Shown in pieces: positions 17,529 through 25,357 of a DNA stretch of 64,000 nucleotides; position 1 is the stretch's first letter, and each line of letters opens with the position of its first letter. The position numbers and the translations under genes were made by a program. The notes beneath the pieces were generated by a model. That model saw only the letters and a program-made list of their open reading frames with translations. It was not told the origin of the DNA and did no database searches. The stretch comes from Spirosoma radiotolerans (GTDB lineage Bacteria; Bacteroidota; Bacteroidia; Cytophagales; Spirosomataceae): NCBI RefSeq assembly GCF_000974425.1, contig NZ_CP010429.1, positions 5,565,501-5,629,500 of the forward strand. Reading direction: 5' to 3'.

Positions 17529-19064
17529 ATGAAAAAGACACTCTTATATATACCACTGGTTGCGCTGCTTTTTACCACGAGTAGTTGCGACAAAGGGTTC
17601 GATGAGCTGAACGTCAACCCAACAGCAGCAACGACACTGAACCCCGTTTTTACGTTTAACAATGCCATGGTTGGTACGTCCTTTCCGGGTAGTATACTGA
17701 CCTTCGAGGAGCCCACGGTTCAGCAGATGTTCACACCGAACTCAGGCATCGTTGCCGGTGGTAATTTCAACATCGACAACCGGGGTCCATCTGGCGTGAA
17801 TGGGGGCATCTGGCGGCAATATTACCAGAACGTAGTTCGCTATCTGGTCGACGTGATCAACCAGACCAAATCTGATGCAAACCGGACAAATCTGTATAAT
17901 ATGGCTCGTATCTGGAAGGCCTACACCTTTCATGTACTAACCGATACCTACGGCGATGTTCCTTACAGTCAGGCTGGTGTAGGGTATATTTCGGGCAACG
18001 TATTACCGAAGTATGACACGCAGGAGAGTATTTACAACGATCTCATCAAGGAGCTAACCGAAGCAACAGCCGCTCTGGATGCATCCAAACCGACGGAAGC
18101 CGGTGAAATTACCTATGGTGGCGACATCACGAAATGGAAACGGTTTGGTAACTCGCTTCTGCTTCGGGTGGGTATGCGCCTGTCGAAAGTGAACCCAACC
18201 CTGGCCCAGTCAACCGTTCAGAAGGCCGTTGCAGGAGGCCTTATGCAATCGAACGCCGACAATGCACTGGTTCGGAACAACGCCAACTATACCAATGCCG
18301 TAGGCGCTACCGTTAACTCGACTGAAGCAGCCAACTACTACCTGACCAAGACGTTTGTGGATTACCTCAAATCAACATCCGACCCACGTCTGGTATCCAT
18401 TGCCGTACGGTATGTAGGTGCCAAAAGTGGACCGGAACAAACGGCGACCCTGGCCTCCCGCGACCCGGCCATGCAAATCGGGATGCCACTTGGCTACGAT
18501 AATGGCACTATTACGGCTCGCGCTACCACCGACCTTGGTATTCCATTTTTCTACGGTTATTCGCAGTTGGATCGTACCCGCATGGGCAGCCAGTTTGCTC
18601 CCTGCTATCTGGTCACGTATGCGCAAACTCAACTGCTACTGGCCGAAGCAGCTCAACGCACCTGGACAACCGGTAATGCGGCCGATTTCTACAATGCGGG
18701 TGTCACAGCACACATGAAACAGCTAGCCGACTATGGGTCTACATCGGCGGTAGCGGATGCCGACATTACCGCTTATTTAGCCAAGAATCCGTATTCGGCA
18801 GCTAAAGGGTTGGAGCTGATCAACACCCAGTACTGGATCGCTTCGTTCCTGAATGGCCCTGAAGTATTCGCTAATTTCCGGCGGAGTGGTTTCCCCGCGC
18901 TGACGCCTAACCCCTATCCGGGCAAGGAAATAAAGGGCAATTTCATCAATCGCTTGTCGTATCCCGATTCAGAGCAGTCGGTCAATACGGCCAACCGGCA
19001 GGAAGCCGTTACCCGGCAGGGAGCCGACAACCTCGACACCCGCGTTTGGTGGGACAAGCAATAA
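17529..19064 (+). CDS. SusD/RagB-like nutrient-binding outer membrane lipoprotein
   Basis: 511 residues. The lipobox TTSSC puts the lipidated cysteine at residue 20, followed by DKGFDELNVNPTA, the usual opening of the SusD-like_2 group. The helical body has ARIWKAYTFHVLTDTYGDVPYSQA and YNDLIKELTEA, typical TPR-like SusD elements, and the end has LSYPDSEQSVNTANRQEAV. It would sit on the cell surface as a lid on the SusC channel. It is 119 bases after susC, separated by a hairpin. A stem-loop terminator follows. Confidence 0.94.
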   Translation: MKKTLLYIPLVALLFTTSSCDKGFDELNVNPTAATTLNPVFTFNNAMVGTSFPGSILTFEEPTVQQMFTPNSGIVAGGNFNIDNRGPSGVNGGIWRQYYQNVVRYLVDVINQTKSDANRTNLYNMARIWKAYTFHVLTDTYGDVPYSQAGVGYISGNVLPKYDTQESIYNDLIKELTEATAALDASKPTEAGEITYGGDITKWKRFGNSLLLRVGMRLSKVNPTLAQSTVQKAVAGGLMQSNADNALVRNNANYTNAVGATVNSTEAANYYLTKTFVDYLKSTSDPRLVSIAVRYVGAKSGPEQTATLASRDPAMQIGMPLGYDNGTITARATTDLGIPFFYGYSQLDRTRMGSQFAPCYLVTYAQTQLLLAEAAQRTWTTGNAADFYNAGVTAHMKQLADYGSTSAVADADITAYLAKNPYSAAKGLELINTQYWIASFLNGPEVFANFRRSGFPALTPNPYPGKEIKGNFINRLSYPDSEQSVNTANRQEAVTRQGADNLDTRVWWDKQ

Positions 19065-19360
19065 CCATTTTCTTTCTATTCCACATGAACAGGCCCGACC
19101 GTAACTGGTTGGGCTTATTCGTTTCCAGCCTCTTAACCTGAGGGCTTTGCCATTGTGCTGTCAGTTTCTTAAAACCTGTTGAATGGGCGGTCAGCCTGCC
19201 GTCAAGCTAACGAGGTTTTGACCGGGCTGGCGTTCCAGAAACCCTTCTCCGTGGTCGTTAGGACACAACCCACTTCTCCAGATGGCGACTCCGTTGCTGA
19301 CGCCCGTGAGGGCTGTGATGACACAGTTCCTGTAGTACAAAGAGTACGCAATCCATTTAT
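19065..19360. other. Gene-free gap after susD with terminator and repeat word
   Basis: 296 bases with no convincing gene. It contains the SusD terminator (19091-19116) and a 27-base word at 19291-19317 that is 24/27 identical to 23493-23519, so it belongs to a dispersed repeat that also includes TCCT-loop hairpins. Confidence 0.6.
19091..19116 (+). terminator. Terminator-like stem-loop after susD
   Basis: AGGCCCGACC (19091-19100) pairs with GGTTGGGCTT (19107-19116) as RNA over 10 bp including two G-U pairs, with loop GTAACT and a T-rich continuation. It is 27 bases after the SusD stop. Confidence 0.65.
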
Positions 19361-20314
19361 TCAGAAAACCCGGTTTCTAATCCTGTTCAACATTACGGCT
19401 GGAATCAGACTTTTCGCTACGGAGAGCATCAAACCCCTAAAGGCCTGAGGTAAAATATTCTTTTGCATCAACAACAGATCGTGTGGCAGCAACGTGGACA
19501 CCGATGTTTGCGGCAGCGTGACATAATCCGATCGTGTGCCGAATCCTAAATAACGCAGGACTTCGGGACTTGTATCGTTCACAAAGGCGGGATTGATCAG
19601 CAGCCGCTCGCCATGACCAGCGTAGTTCTCCGACATCTCGTCTACCTGAAAAATAAACGTATACCGTCTGAAACCGGCGCATTTGAACGGCTCTGCCCGA
19701 TGGACTAGATGTGAATTGGATAAAATCAGCGTTCCTTTTGGCGCACGGACAGATACGATTTGATCCGCATAGTTGTCGTTGATGTATTTATCTGAAAAAT
19801 AACGATCCGTGCTGGTATCGGCCCAGGTATAGGACTCTGGAATTAATTGAAACGGATTGATGTCCGATACATCACTTAGGTAGAACAGAAAGACGAGCCC
19901 AGGCATGCTATGCTTAGCTTTGTATTTATTCTCCGCCAGCAGATTATTATCCGTATGCCACGGCAAGTGTGCCTGCGTATGCGTTTCGTATAAGCGCTGA
20001 CTACTTAACTTAAACGGTCCATCAAAATAGTTTCGACAGATAGCCCTTACCTGTTCGGACGTGATAATGTCATAACACTGTTGCGATACGGCTAGTGTAT
20101 GTGAGAGAAAGTTACTCCAGGACGAACGAACAACACCTACGTTGTTATTATTTATTAAATAATCTTTTATCTCAATTTTATTGACAATATCTGCCAATGT
20201 CCCTAGCGCTATAGCTTTTTCAAAAATACGATATCCTTTTTTAGTCCTAAGTTCATCGGCAATTTCCTTAGGGTCAGCTTCATTAAAAATAGGAGTGAAT
20301 AGTTGTGGAATCAT
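19361..20314 (-). CDS. Phytanoyl-CoA dioxygenase-like 2OG-Fe(II) oxygenase, AT-rich gene
   Basis: 317 residues from the ATG at 20314; an in-frame start 45 bases upstream would only add a hydrophobic tail. Iron-binding residues are H120-T-D122 (HLPWHTDNN) and H204 (HLVHRAEPF), with R215/R216 as the likely 2-oxoglutarate contact. The protein lacks the usual GALRVxPGSH block, so it is a distant PhyH relative. Base composition is more AT-rich than its neighbours, as is the 500-base upstream region, hinting at acquisition. Substrate unknown; it could belong to small-molecule hydroxylation. Confidence 0.8.
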   Translation of the reverse strand: MIPQLFTPIFNEADPKEIADELRTKKGYRIFEKAIALGTLADIVNKIEIKDYLINNNNVGVVRSSWSNFLSHTLAVSQQCYDIITSEQVRAICRNYFDGPFKLSSQRLYETHTQAHLPWHTDNNLLAENKYKAKHSMPGLVFLFYLSDVSDINPFQLIPESYTWADTSTDRYFSDKYINDNYADQIVSVRAPKGTLILSNSHLVHRAEPFKCAGFRRYTFIFQVDEMSENYAGHGERLLINPAFVNDTSPEVLRYLGFGTRSDYVTLPQTSVSTLLPHDLLLMQKNILPQAFRGLMLSVAKSLIPAVMLNRIRNRVF

Positions 20315-20834
20315 AGTCGTCAATAGTAAAATACAGTAAACAAGGAAGGGATATACCAAACTGACTAATAGCGCTATATACTTAGTAATTTCTACGCTGA
20401 AAGTACTACTATTTTTTAATACCTGAGGCAGGACAACTAACCGCTAAATATATTTACTGCTATAAAAATCAGCAATTAAATGCCTGATAATGAATAAACT
20501 ACCTAAATATATATCTTAACGCAATTTGAATAATTGGCTATAATATGTTCATAGTTTACCCAAATCTATAACTATCATTTTTAATTATTAATCAATAAAG
20601 TATAGGCCCTTTGTTACTTCACATTTTATGTTCACGAAAAGCATAATAAATAAATAGTTACTTTAGGTATTTCGAATAAAATATAAATAATTTCCACAGA
20701 CGGTTTTACACAAAATATCGCCTGAATTGCAACTACGAACGCTGCAATTCAGGCGATACACGCACTGCGCTATTTTATATGATTATTCGTATTTGACGGA
20801 CTGGCCAGCGACAAGTAAATTATCAACTTATAAA
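20315..20834. other. AT-rich gene-free region upstream of the dioxygenase gene
   Basis: 520 bases, strongly AT-rich, no plausible coding region. A TAnnTTTG match on the minus strand (20561-20568) lacks a properly spaced upstream TTG, so it is not called as a promoter. One strong hairpin at 20716-20758 marks the end of the egt transcript. Confidence 0.6.
20716..20758 (-). terminator. 16-bp perfect hairpin downstream of egtD
   Basis: Arms 20716-20731 and 20743-20758 pair perfectly around an 11-base loop, 77 bases beyond the egtD stop. On the minus strand the stem is followed by TTTTGTG, so it can end the egtBD message. Confidence 0.7.
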
Positions 20835-21866
20835 CTAACGTTCGAATACTACGTCAGCAAAATAACCTTGACTATCCGTAAACCAAGCCGTCACCGAGAA
20901 GCCTGTCTGTTGAGCTAGCTGCTCGATCTGTGTCCGGCTAAATTTGCGTGATATTTCAGTATGAATTATTTCACCGGGTTGAAAGGGCACCTGCATATCC
21001 AATGCCTTAATCGTTACGGTCTGCACTTTCTGGCTTACCAGATAGGACCGCGCTTCACCATTTTCAGGATTATAGGTCTCATAATGGTCAAAAGCATCCA
21101 GATCGAAATTGGCCTCCAGTTCACGGTTAATTCGCCGGAGGAGATTCAGATTGAACGCCTTTGTTAAGCCTTCCCGGTCATTATAGGCCGTATGAATTAT
21201 GGCAGGATTTTTTTGCAGGTCAAATCCCGTCAGCACAATGTCGCCGGGTTGTAACCGGTCATGCAGTTGCTGATAGAAATCAACGGCATCATCCGGCGCA
21301 AAATTGCCAATGTTTGAGCCCAGAAATAGAGCAACCTTGCGGTTATCTGTTTCCTGAGAAAGCAGTTCCAGCGCGCTGAAGTAATCATCGTGGCGCGGAT
21401 TTACCTGCAAATCAGGCCACTGTCTTCGCACGTCGGCAACCAGTCCATCCAGTGCATCGGCTGAAATGTCAATTGGCGCGTAGGTGAAATCTGCTTTCTG
21501 GCTTTCAAAAAAACCGAGCAGAATTTTTGTTTTCAGGCCATCGCCCGCCCCAAGTTCGACTAACTCGAAAGGCTGATTGCCGGGCGAAAACTGTCGCAAC
21601 ATGTCCGCTTTATGCGTTTCCAGAATTTCATACTCCGACCGGGTCAGGTAATAGTCCGGCGAGTGCATGATTTCAGCAAATAACCGGCTGCCTTCGGCGT
21701 CGTAAAAGAAACGCGACGATAAGCGCTTGGGTGTTGTCTGTAAACCTGTTCGTACTTCATCGGCAAGAGCTGCTGACTCTGGCAGTTGACTATCCACAAT
21801 AGCTGCTCCCATCCCAATTGGCCCGCTAACCCGCTCTAATTCAGCAGCACATTGCCCTATGCCCAT
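20835..21866 (-). CDS. egtD: L-histidine N(alpha)-methyltransferase EgtD
   Basis: 343 residues matching EgtD, which trimethylates histidine to hercynine with SAM in the cytoplasm. Seen: VRTGLQTTPKRLSSRFFYDAEG and MHSPDYYLTRSEYEIL at the N-terminal side, the SAM site ELGAGDGLKTKILL, FLGSNIGNF, LTGFDLQKNP and the ETYNPENGEARSYL strand. ATG at 21866 was chosen because it lies 5 bases after the egtB stop; a longer in-frame start overlaps egtB, and a shorter one at 21812 would fit family length. It forms an operon with egtB. Confidence 0.93.
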   Translation of the reverse strand: MGIGQCAAELERVSGPIGMGAAIVDSQLPESAALADEVRTGLQTTPKRLSSRFFYDAEGSRLFAEIMHSPDYYLTRSEYEILETHKADMLRQFSPGNQPFELVELGAGDGLKTKILLGFFESQKADFTYAPIDISADALDGLVADVRRQWPDLQVNPRHDDYFSALELLSQETDNRKVALFLGSNIGNFAPDDAVDFYQQLHDRLQPGDIVLTGFDLQKNPAIIHTAYNDREGLTKAFNLNLLRRINRELEANFDLDAFDHYETYNPENGEARSYLVSQKVQTVTIKALDMQVPFQPGEIIHTEISRKFSRTQIEQLAQQTGFSVTAWFTDSQGYFADVVFER

Positions 21867-21871
21867 TGCTT

Positions 21872-23053
21872 CTAGTTCTTCACTACACGTATTCCCGTAT
21901 ACTGCCATCGCTTGTCTGGTTGAAAAAAATTGCGGTAAGTGGCCCGTGAATGTCCCTCAGGCGTAGCTACAGATGCCCCGCGCAAAACCATCTGTCCACT
22001 CATAAATTTACCGTTGTATTCGCCCACAGCTCCTTCGGCAGTTACAAAGCCGGGATAAGGCAAGTAGGCTGAATTGGTCCACTCCCACCGCGCACCCCAG
22101 TTAAGTTGTGGAGCAGCCGCTTCCCACTCAAGTTCAGTTGGTAACCGCTGGCCTGTCCATCGGGCATAGGCATCAGCTTCATAATGGCTTACATGGCAAA
22201 CCGGTGCATTCAGATCAACGGGCCGCAGCCCGTCGAGGGTGTACTGCCACCACGCGCCATCGATCCGGTGCCAGTATAAAGGTGCCTGAATATCATTTGC
22301 TTTCACCCACGCCCAGCCGTCGGAAAGCCAGTGCCGGAAGTTTTGATAACCACCTGATTCGACGAAAGCAAGATACGCTTCATTGGTCACCAAATTTCCA
22401 TTAAGCGTCGTTTTGTTCAGATACACCTTGTGCGATCCCACCTCATTATCGAAGTAAAAAGAGCCGCCAGTCTGACTATCTGGTGAGTGATAACCAATCG
22501 TGTATATTCCTTCGGCAAGTACGGCATCGGGACTTGGCAACTGCGATTGGTGCTCCTGAAAAGGCATCTCGATAGCCGGTAGCAATGGGTTATGCCCCAG
22601 AATGTACTTGATGTCTGTAATGAGTAGCTCCTGATGCTGTTGCTCGTGGTTCAGCCCCAGCAGAATCAGCGCATGGAGGTCAGGCGATAGCTCAGCCGTG
22701 TCTAAAAAACGGCTCATCTGCTCGTCTACATAAGCCCGGTAGGCATACACGCCCGCTACCGTCGGGCGACTGAGATTTCCACGATCGGTACGTAGGACGC
22801 GTTTCCCAACCGTTTCATAATAACTATTGAAAACGTAGCTGAAATCGTCGTGAAAAATGCGATAACCGGGTACATTGGGTTTCAACACGAATGTCTCCCA
22901 AAACCAGGTTGTATGCCCCAGATGCCACTTTGGCGGGCTAACATCGGCAACAGGTTGTACGACATAATCTTCGGTTTCGAGACCCCGGCATATGGCCTCA
23001 GAATGCAACCGTACCCGATAGTATTGTTCGGTAAGCGTTTGTTCGGCAATCAT
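21872..23053 (-). CDS. egtB: Ergothioneine biosynthesis sulfoxide synthase EgtB
   Basis: 393 residues. The N-terminal DinB-like helical domain has H44/H47 (WHLGHTTWFWE) and H136/H140 (NHEQQHQEL), supplying the iron histidines. The C-terminal formylglycine-generating-enzyme-like domain has VSHYEADAYARWTGQRLPTE, WEWTNSAYLPYPGF and YRNFFQPDKRWQYTGIRVVKN. EgtB joins hercynine to a thiol substrate with oxygen. Neither egtA, egtC nor egtE is nearby, so it may use cysteine directly, or those genes lie elsewhere. egtD follows immediately. Confidence 0.94.
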   Translation of the reverse strand: MIAEQTLTEQYYRVRLHSEAICRGLETEDYVVQPVADVSPPKWHLGHTTWFWETFVLKPNVPGYRIFHDDFSYVFNSYYETVGKRVLRTDRGNLSRPTVAGVYAYRAYVDEQMSRFLDTAELSPDLHALILLGLNHEQQHQELLITDIKYILGHNPLLPAIEMPFQEHQSQLPSPDAVLAEGIYTIGYHSPDSQTGGSFYFDNEVGSHKVYLNKTTLNGNLVTNEAYLAFVESGGYQNFRHWLSDGWAWVKANDIQAPLYWHRIDGAWWQYTLDGLRPVDLNAPVCHVSHYEADAYARWTGQRLPTELEWEAAAPQLNWGARWEWTNSAYLPYPGFVTAEGAVGEYNGKFMSGQMVLRGASVATPEGHSRATYRNFFQPDKRWQYTGIRVVKN

Positions 23054-23128
23054 TCAGATTTGTCGTTATGAGCGCTCTAAAAGTCTATAGAGTGTACTAT
23101 TTGTTTAACGATAAATGAAGCACCTTGT

Positions 23129-23401
23129 TTAGTATTCAGCCATTTGTTCATCAGCATAGCACCAAAGCCAGCGCTCGCCGGGTTCGGCAGAAGCGACAAC
23201 CGGGTGTTCACTCGCCCGAAAATGCTTTGTTGCATGCTTATTGGGCGACGAATCGCAGCAAAGCGTTGTTCCGCAGGTCTGGCAAGTACGCAAATGAACC
23301 CACGAATCGCCCGTTTTGATGCATTCTTCACAAACATAATCACTGGCAACCCGGAGCTCCGTGATTGCGGATAAATGAGAGCAAATTGTTGGCTTAACCA
23401 T
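23129..23401 (-). CDS. UBP-type zinc finger protein
   Basis: A 90-residue protein made almost entirely of one UBP-type zinc finger. Ligand-like residues appear in order: C7 and H9 (TICSH), CEEC, CQTCG, CC, then two histidines in NKHATKHF and SEHP, and the usual closing WLWCYADE. In eukaryotes this finger binds the ubiquitin C-terminus; bacterial stand-alone forms have no established role. ATG at 23401 is preferred because upstream codons fall in low-complexity intergenic sequence. It is upstream of egtB on the same strand, 75 bases away. Confidence 0.85.
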   Translation of the reverse strand: MVKPTICSHLSAITELRVASDYVCEECIKTGDSWVHLRTCQTCGTTLCCDSSPNKHATKHFRASEHPVVASAEPGERWLWCYADEQMAEY

Positions 23402-23452
23402 AAGAAAGATATAGGATATGGGATGTAGGATGTATGGCAAAACGTCACTCCA

Positions 23453-23532
23453 AGGGCTATGTCCTCACAGCCCTCCCTACAGGATGGTTACCCCGTTGCT
23501 GACGCCTGAGAGGGCCGTGTCCTCACGGCCCT
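23453..23532. repeat. Two TCCT-loop hairpins with a shared spacer word
   Basis: AGGGCTATG/CACAGCCCT (23453-23461 and 23466-23474, one mismatch) and AGGGCCGTG/CACGGCCCT (23511-23519 and 23524-23532, perfect) both use the loop TCCT. Between them 23493-23519 repeats the word found at 19291. The architecture matches the hairpin at 8693. Confidence 0.75.
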
Positions 23533-23544
23533 TGGAGGATATGG

Positions 23545-23605
23545 GATGTATGGTGTAGGCTGTATGATGTATTTTGCCTATATCATACAGCCTACACCAT
23601 ACATC
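23545..23605. terminator. 24-bp perfect hairpin after the receiver-flavoprotein gene
   Basis: Arms 23545-23568 and 23582-23605 pair perfectly with a 13-base loop, ending 5 bases before the last codon position of the minus-strand gene. The arms are built from GTATG/CATAC words. It likely ends that transcript. Confidence 0.8.
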
Positions 23606-23609
23606 TCTT

Positions 23610-25271
23610 CTAACTCTCTGCCAGGTATTTATGAACGAAACTTACGGCCATGGCACCTTCGCCAACGGCCGATGCAACCCGGTTCATAGCCCCCGCCCGA
23701 ACATCGCCAGCGGCAAAAATTCCTGCGCTACAGGTTTCGAGCGAGAACGGCTCCCGATTGTATCGCCAGACTTGTTTGAAATCGGCATACTTGGCTAAGT
23801 CGCGGCCCGTGGCAATAAATCCTTTAGCATCTTTGATAATGTCCATTTCAATCCAATCGGTTAGGGGTTTTGTACCGATGAAAATGAAGAGGCCACCCGC
23901 CTGCACAGTCCGGCGTTCTTTGTTGTCCATGTTTTCCAACACCAGGCATTCCAGCCGCTCCTTGCCCAGCCCCTCCACGACTTCAGTACAACCCAATACG
24001 GTGATATTGGGGGTCTTGTCGATCTGATCAATCAAATACTGCGACATCGTTTCAGACAGATCGGGGCGACGTACACATATATATACTTCGGAAGCCGTTC
24101 GGGAGAGGTACATAGCCCCCTGCCCGGCTGAATTCCCTCCGCCAACAATATAAACAGGTTGCCCTTTAAAGGCAAAGGCTTCGGTAGTAGCGGCTCCGTA
24201 ATAGACACCCGCACCCGTGTATTTCTGAAGACTTTCGTTGTCCAACTGGTGATACGAAACACCTGTACTTAGGATAATGGACCGTGCGACAACTTCATTG
24301 CCCCCACCTAACGCGATGTGCTTGTATTGACCCTGCGACTTGATAGACACCACTTCCTGCGGAGCCAGAAACTCCACTCCGAACCGTTGTGCCTGCGTAA
24401 TAGCCCGCCGTGTCAGATCGGCCCCACTCAGGCCATTGGGGAAGCCCAGGTAGTTTTCAATCCGTGAGCTGGTGCCGGCCTGTCCACCAGGGGCCCGTTT
24501 ATCAATCAAAATTGTTTTTAAGCCTTCTGAACCGCCATATACGGCAGCTGCCAGCCCGGCGGGACCCGCGCCGATAATAGCCAGATCATAGAGCCCTTCC
24601 GATGCTTTGGGTTGTAAGCCAAGCTTTTCGCCCAGATCGGCCAGCGTCGGTTGTTGTAGCACCGCTCCACCCTCAAGGATAACAATGGGCAAATCACTGG
24701 CACTTAATCCGTGCAGGTCGAGCAGTTCCTGCGCCTGGGGATTGCCTTCAATATCAAACCATTGGTAAGGAAAGAGATTACCCGCCAAAAAGTCTTTTAA
24801 CTCGTGCGAACGGGGCGAAAACTGGTAACCAACCAGCTTCAACCCTGCGGAGGGTGGCCTGTAGTCTGAAAACCAGTCGCTCAGCAGATCGTCCAATACC
24901 GGGTACAGTTTTTCTTCGGGTGGGTCCCAGGGTTTGGCAATGTAATAGTCCAGTTGAACCTCGTTGATGGCCCGCACAGCCGCATCGATATCCGAGTAAG
25001 CGGTCAGCAATACCCGTTTGGCATTTGGAAATACCTTCCGGGCCTGGGTTAAGAATTCAACTCCCGTCATGCTTGGCATCCGCTGGTCGGACAGGAAGAG
25101 CGCAACCTCCTCCCCTTTTTTTTTCAACTCAGCCAATGAATCAAGCGCTTCCTGCGCCGAGCTGGTGCAAAGAATCCGGTATTTCTTTCGGTATTGCTGT
25201 CGTAAATCATGCTGTATCGCCTGCAAGACCTGCGGATCATCGTCAATAGAGAAAATAATGGGTAGCTTCAT
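23610..25271 (-). CDS. Response regulator receiver fused to Grx-like and thioredoxin-reductase-like flavoprotein domains
   Basis: 553 residues in three parts. Residues 5-125 are a receiver: acidic D10-D12, phospho-acceptor D62 (FLSDQRMP), T90 and K113 (IAKPWD). About 144-205 is glutaredoxin-like, but the CPxC site reads S152-P-R-S155. About 228-553 is an FAD/NAD(P) reductase with GAGPAG, PGGQAGTSSRIENYLGFP, GGGNSAGQGA and IFAAGDVR; the usual CATC reads GAAT (359-362). So it binds flavin but cannot be a standard disulfide reductase. It is downstream of a histidine kinase and probably its phosphorylation target. The ATG at 25271 excludes upstream repeat-derived codons. Confidence 0.92.
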   Translation of the reverse strand: MKLPIIFSIDDDPQVLQAIQHDLRQQYRKKYRILCTSSAQEALDSLAELKKKGEEVALFLSDQRMPSMTGVEFLTQARKVFPNAKRVLLTAYSDIDAAVRAINEVQLDYYIAKPWDPPEEKLYPVLDDLLSDWFSDYRPPSAGLKLVGYQFSPRSHELKDFLAGNLFPYQWFDIEGNPQAQELLDLHGLSASDLPIVILEGGAVLQQPTLADLGEKLGLQPKASEGLYDLAIIGAGPAGLAAAVYGGSEGLKTILIDKRAPGGQAGTSSRIENYLGFPNGLSGADLTRRAITQAQRFGVEFLAPQEVVSIKSQGQYKHIALGGGNEVVARSIILSTGVSYHQLDNESLQKYTGAGVYYGAATTEAFAFKGQPVYIVGGGNSAGQGAMYLSRTASEVYICVRRPDLSETMSQYLIDQIDKTPNITVLGCTEVVEGLGKERLECLVLENMDNKERRTVQAGGLFIFIGTKPLTDWIEMDIIKDAKGFIATGRDLAKYADFKQVWRYNREPFSLETCSAGIFAAGDVRAGAMNRVASAVGEGAMAVSFVHKYLAES

Positions 25272-25273
25272 AG

Positions 25274-25352
25274 GAAAGAGTGAATGAGTAAAAGAGCGAA
25301 AGAGCGAAAGAACCTGCCAGATGGCTTCGCTCTTGCGCTCATTCACCCTTTC
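25274..25352. repeat. Inverted repeat inside the kinase/receiver operon (GAGTGAATGAG family, copy C)
   Basis: Arms 25274-25300 and 25326-25352 (27 bases) pair with four mismatches. It fills the gap between the kinase stop and the downstream start codon. Words match the copies at 901, 5869 and 54858. Confidence 0.8.
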
Positions 25353-25357
25353 GCTCT

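Noticed and set aside
14188-19064. Complete polysaccharide utilisation locus
   Set aside because: Only the SusC/SusD pair is present; the glycosidase-like gene at 27974 is 9 kb away on the other strand with unrelated genes between.
19179-19448. 89-codon open frame after susD
   Set aside because: It runs through a dispersed repeat word and into the opposite-strand dioxygenase gene; no family resemblance.
23610-25271. Thioredoxin-disulfide reductase activity
   Set aside because: The fold is present but both cysteine pairs are absent, so the name would mislead.
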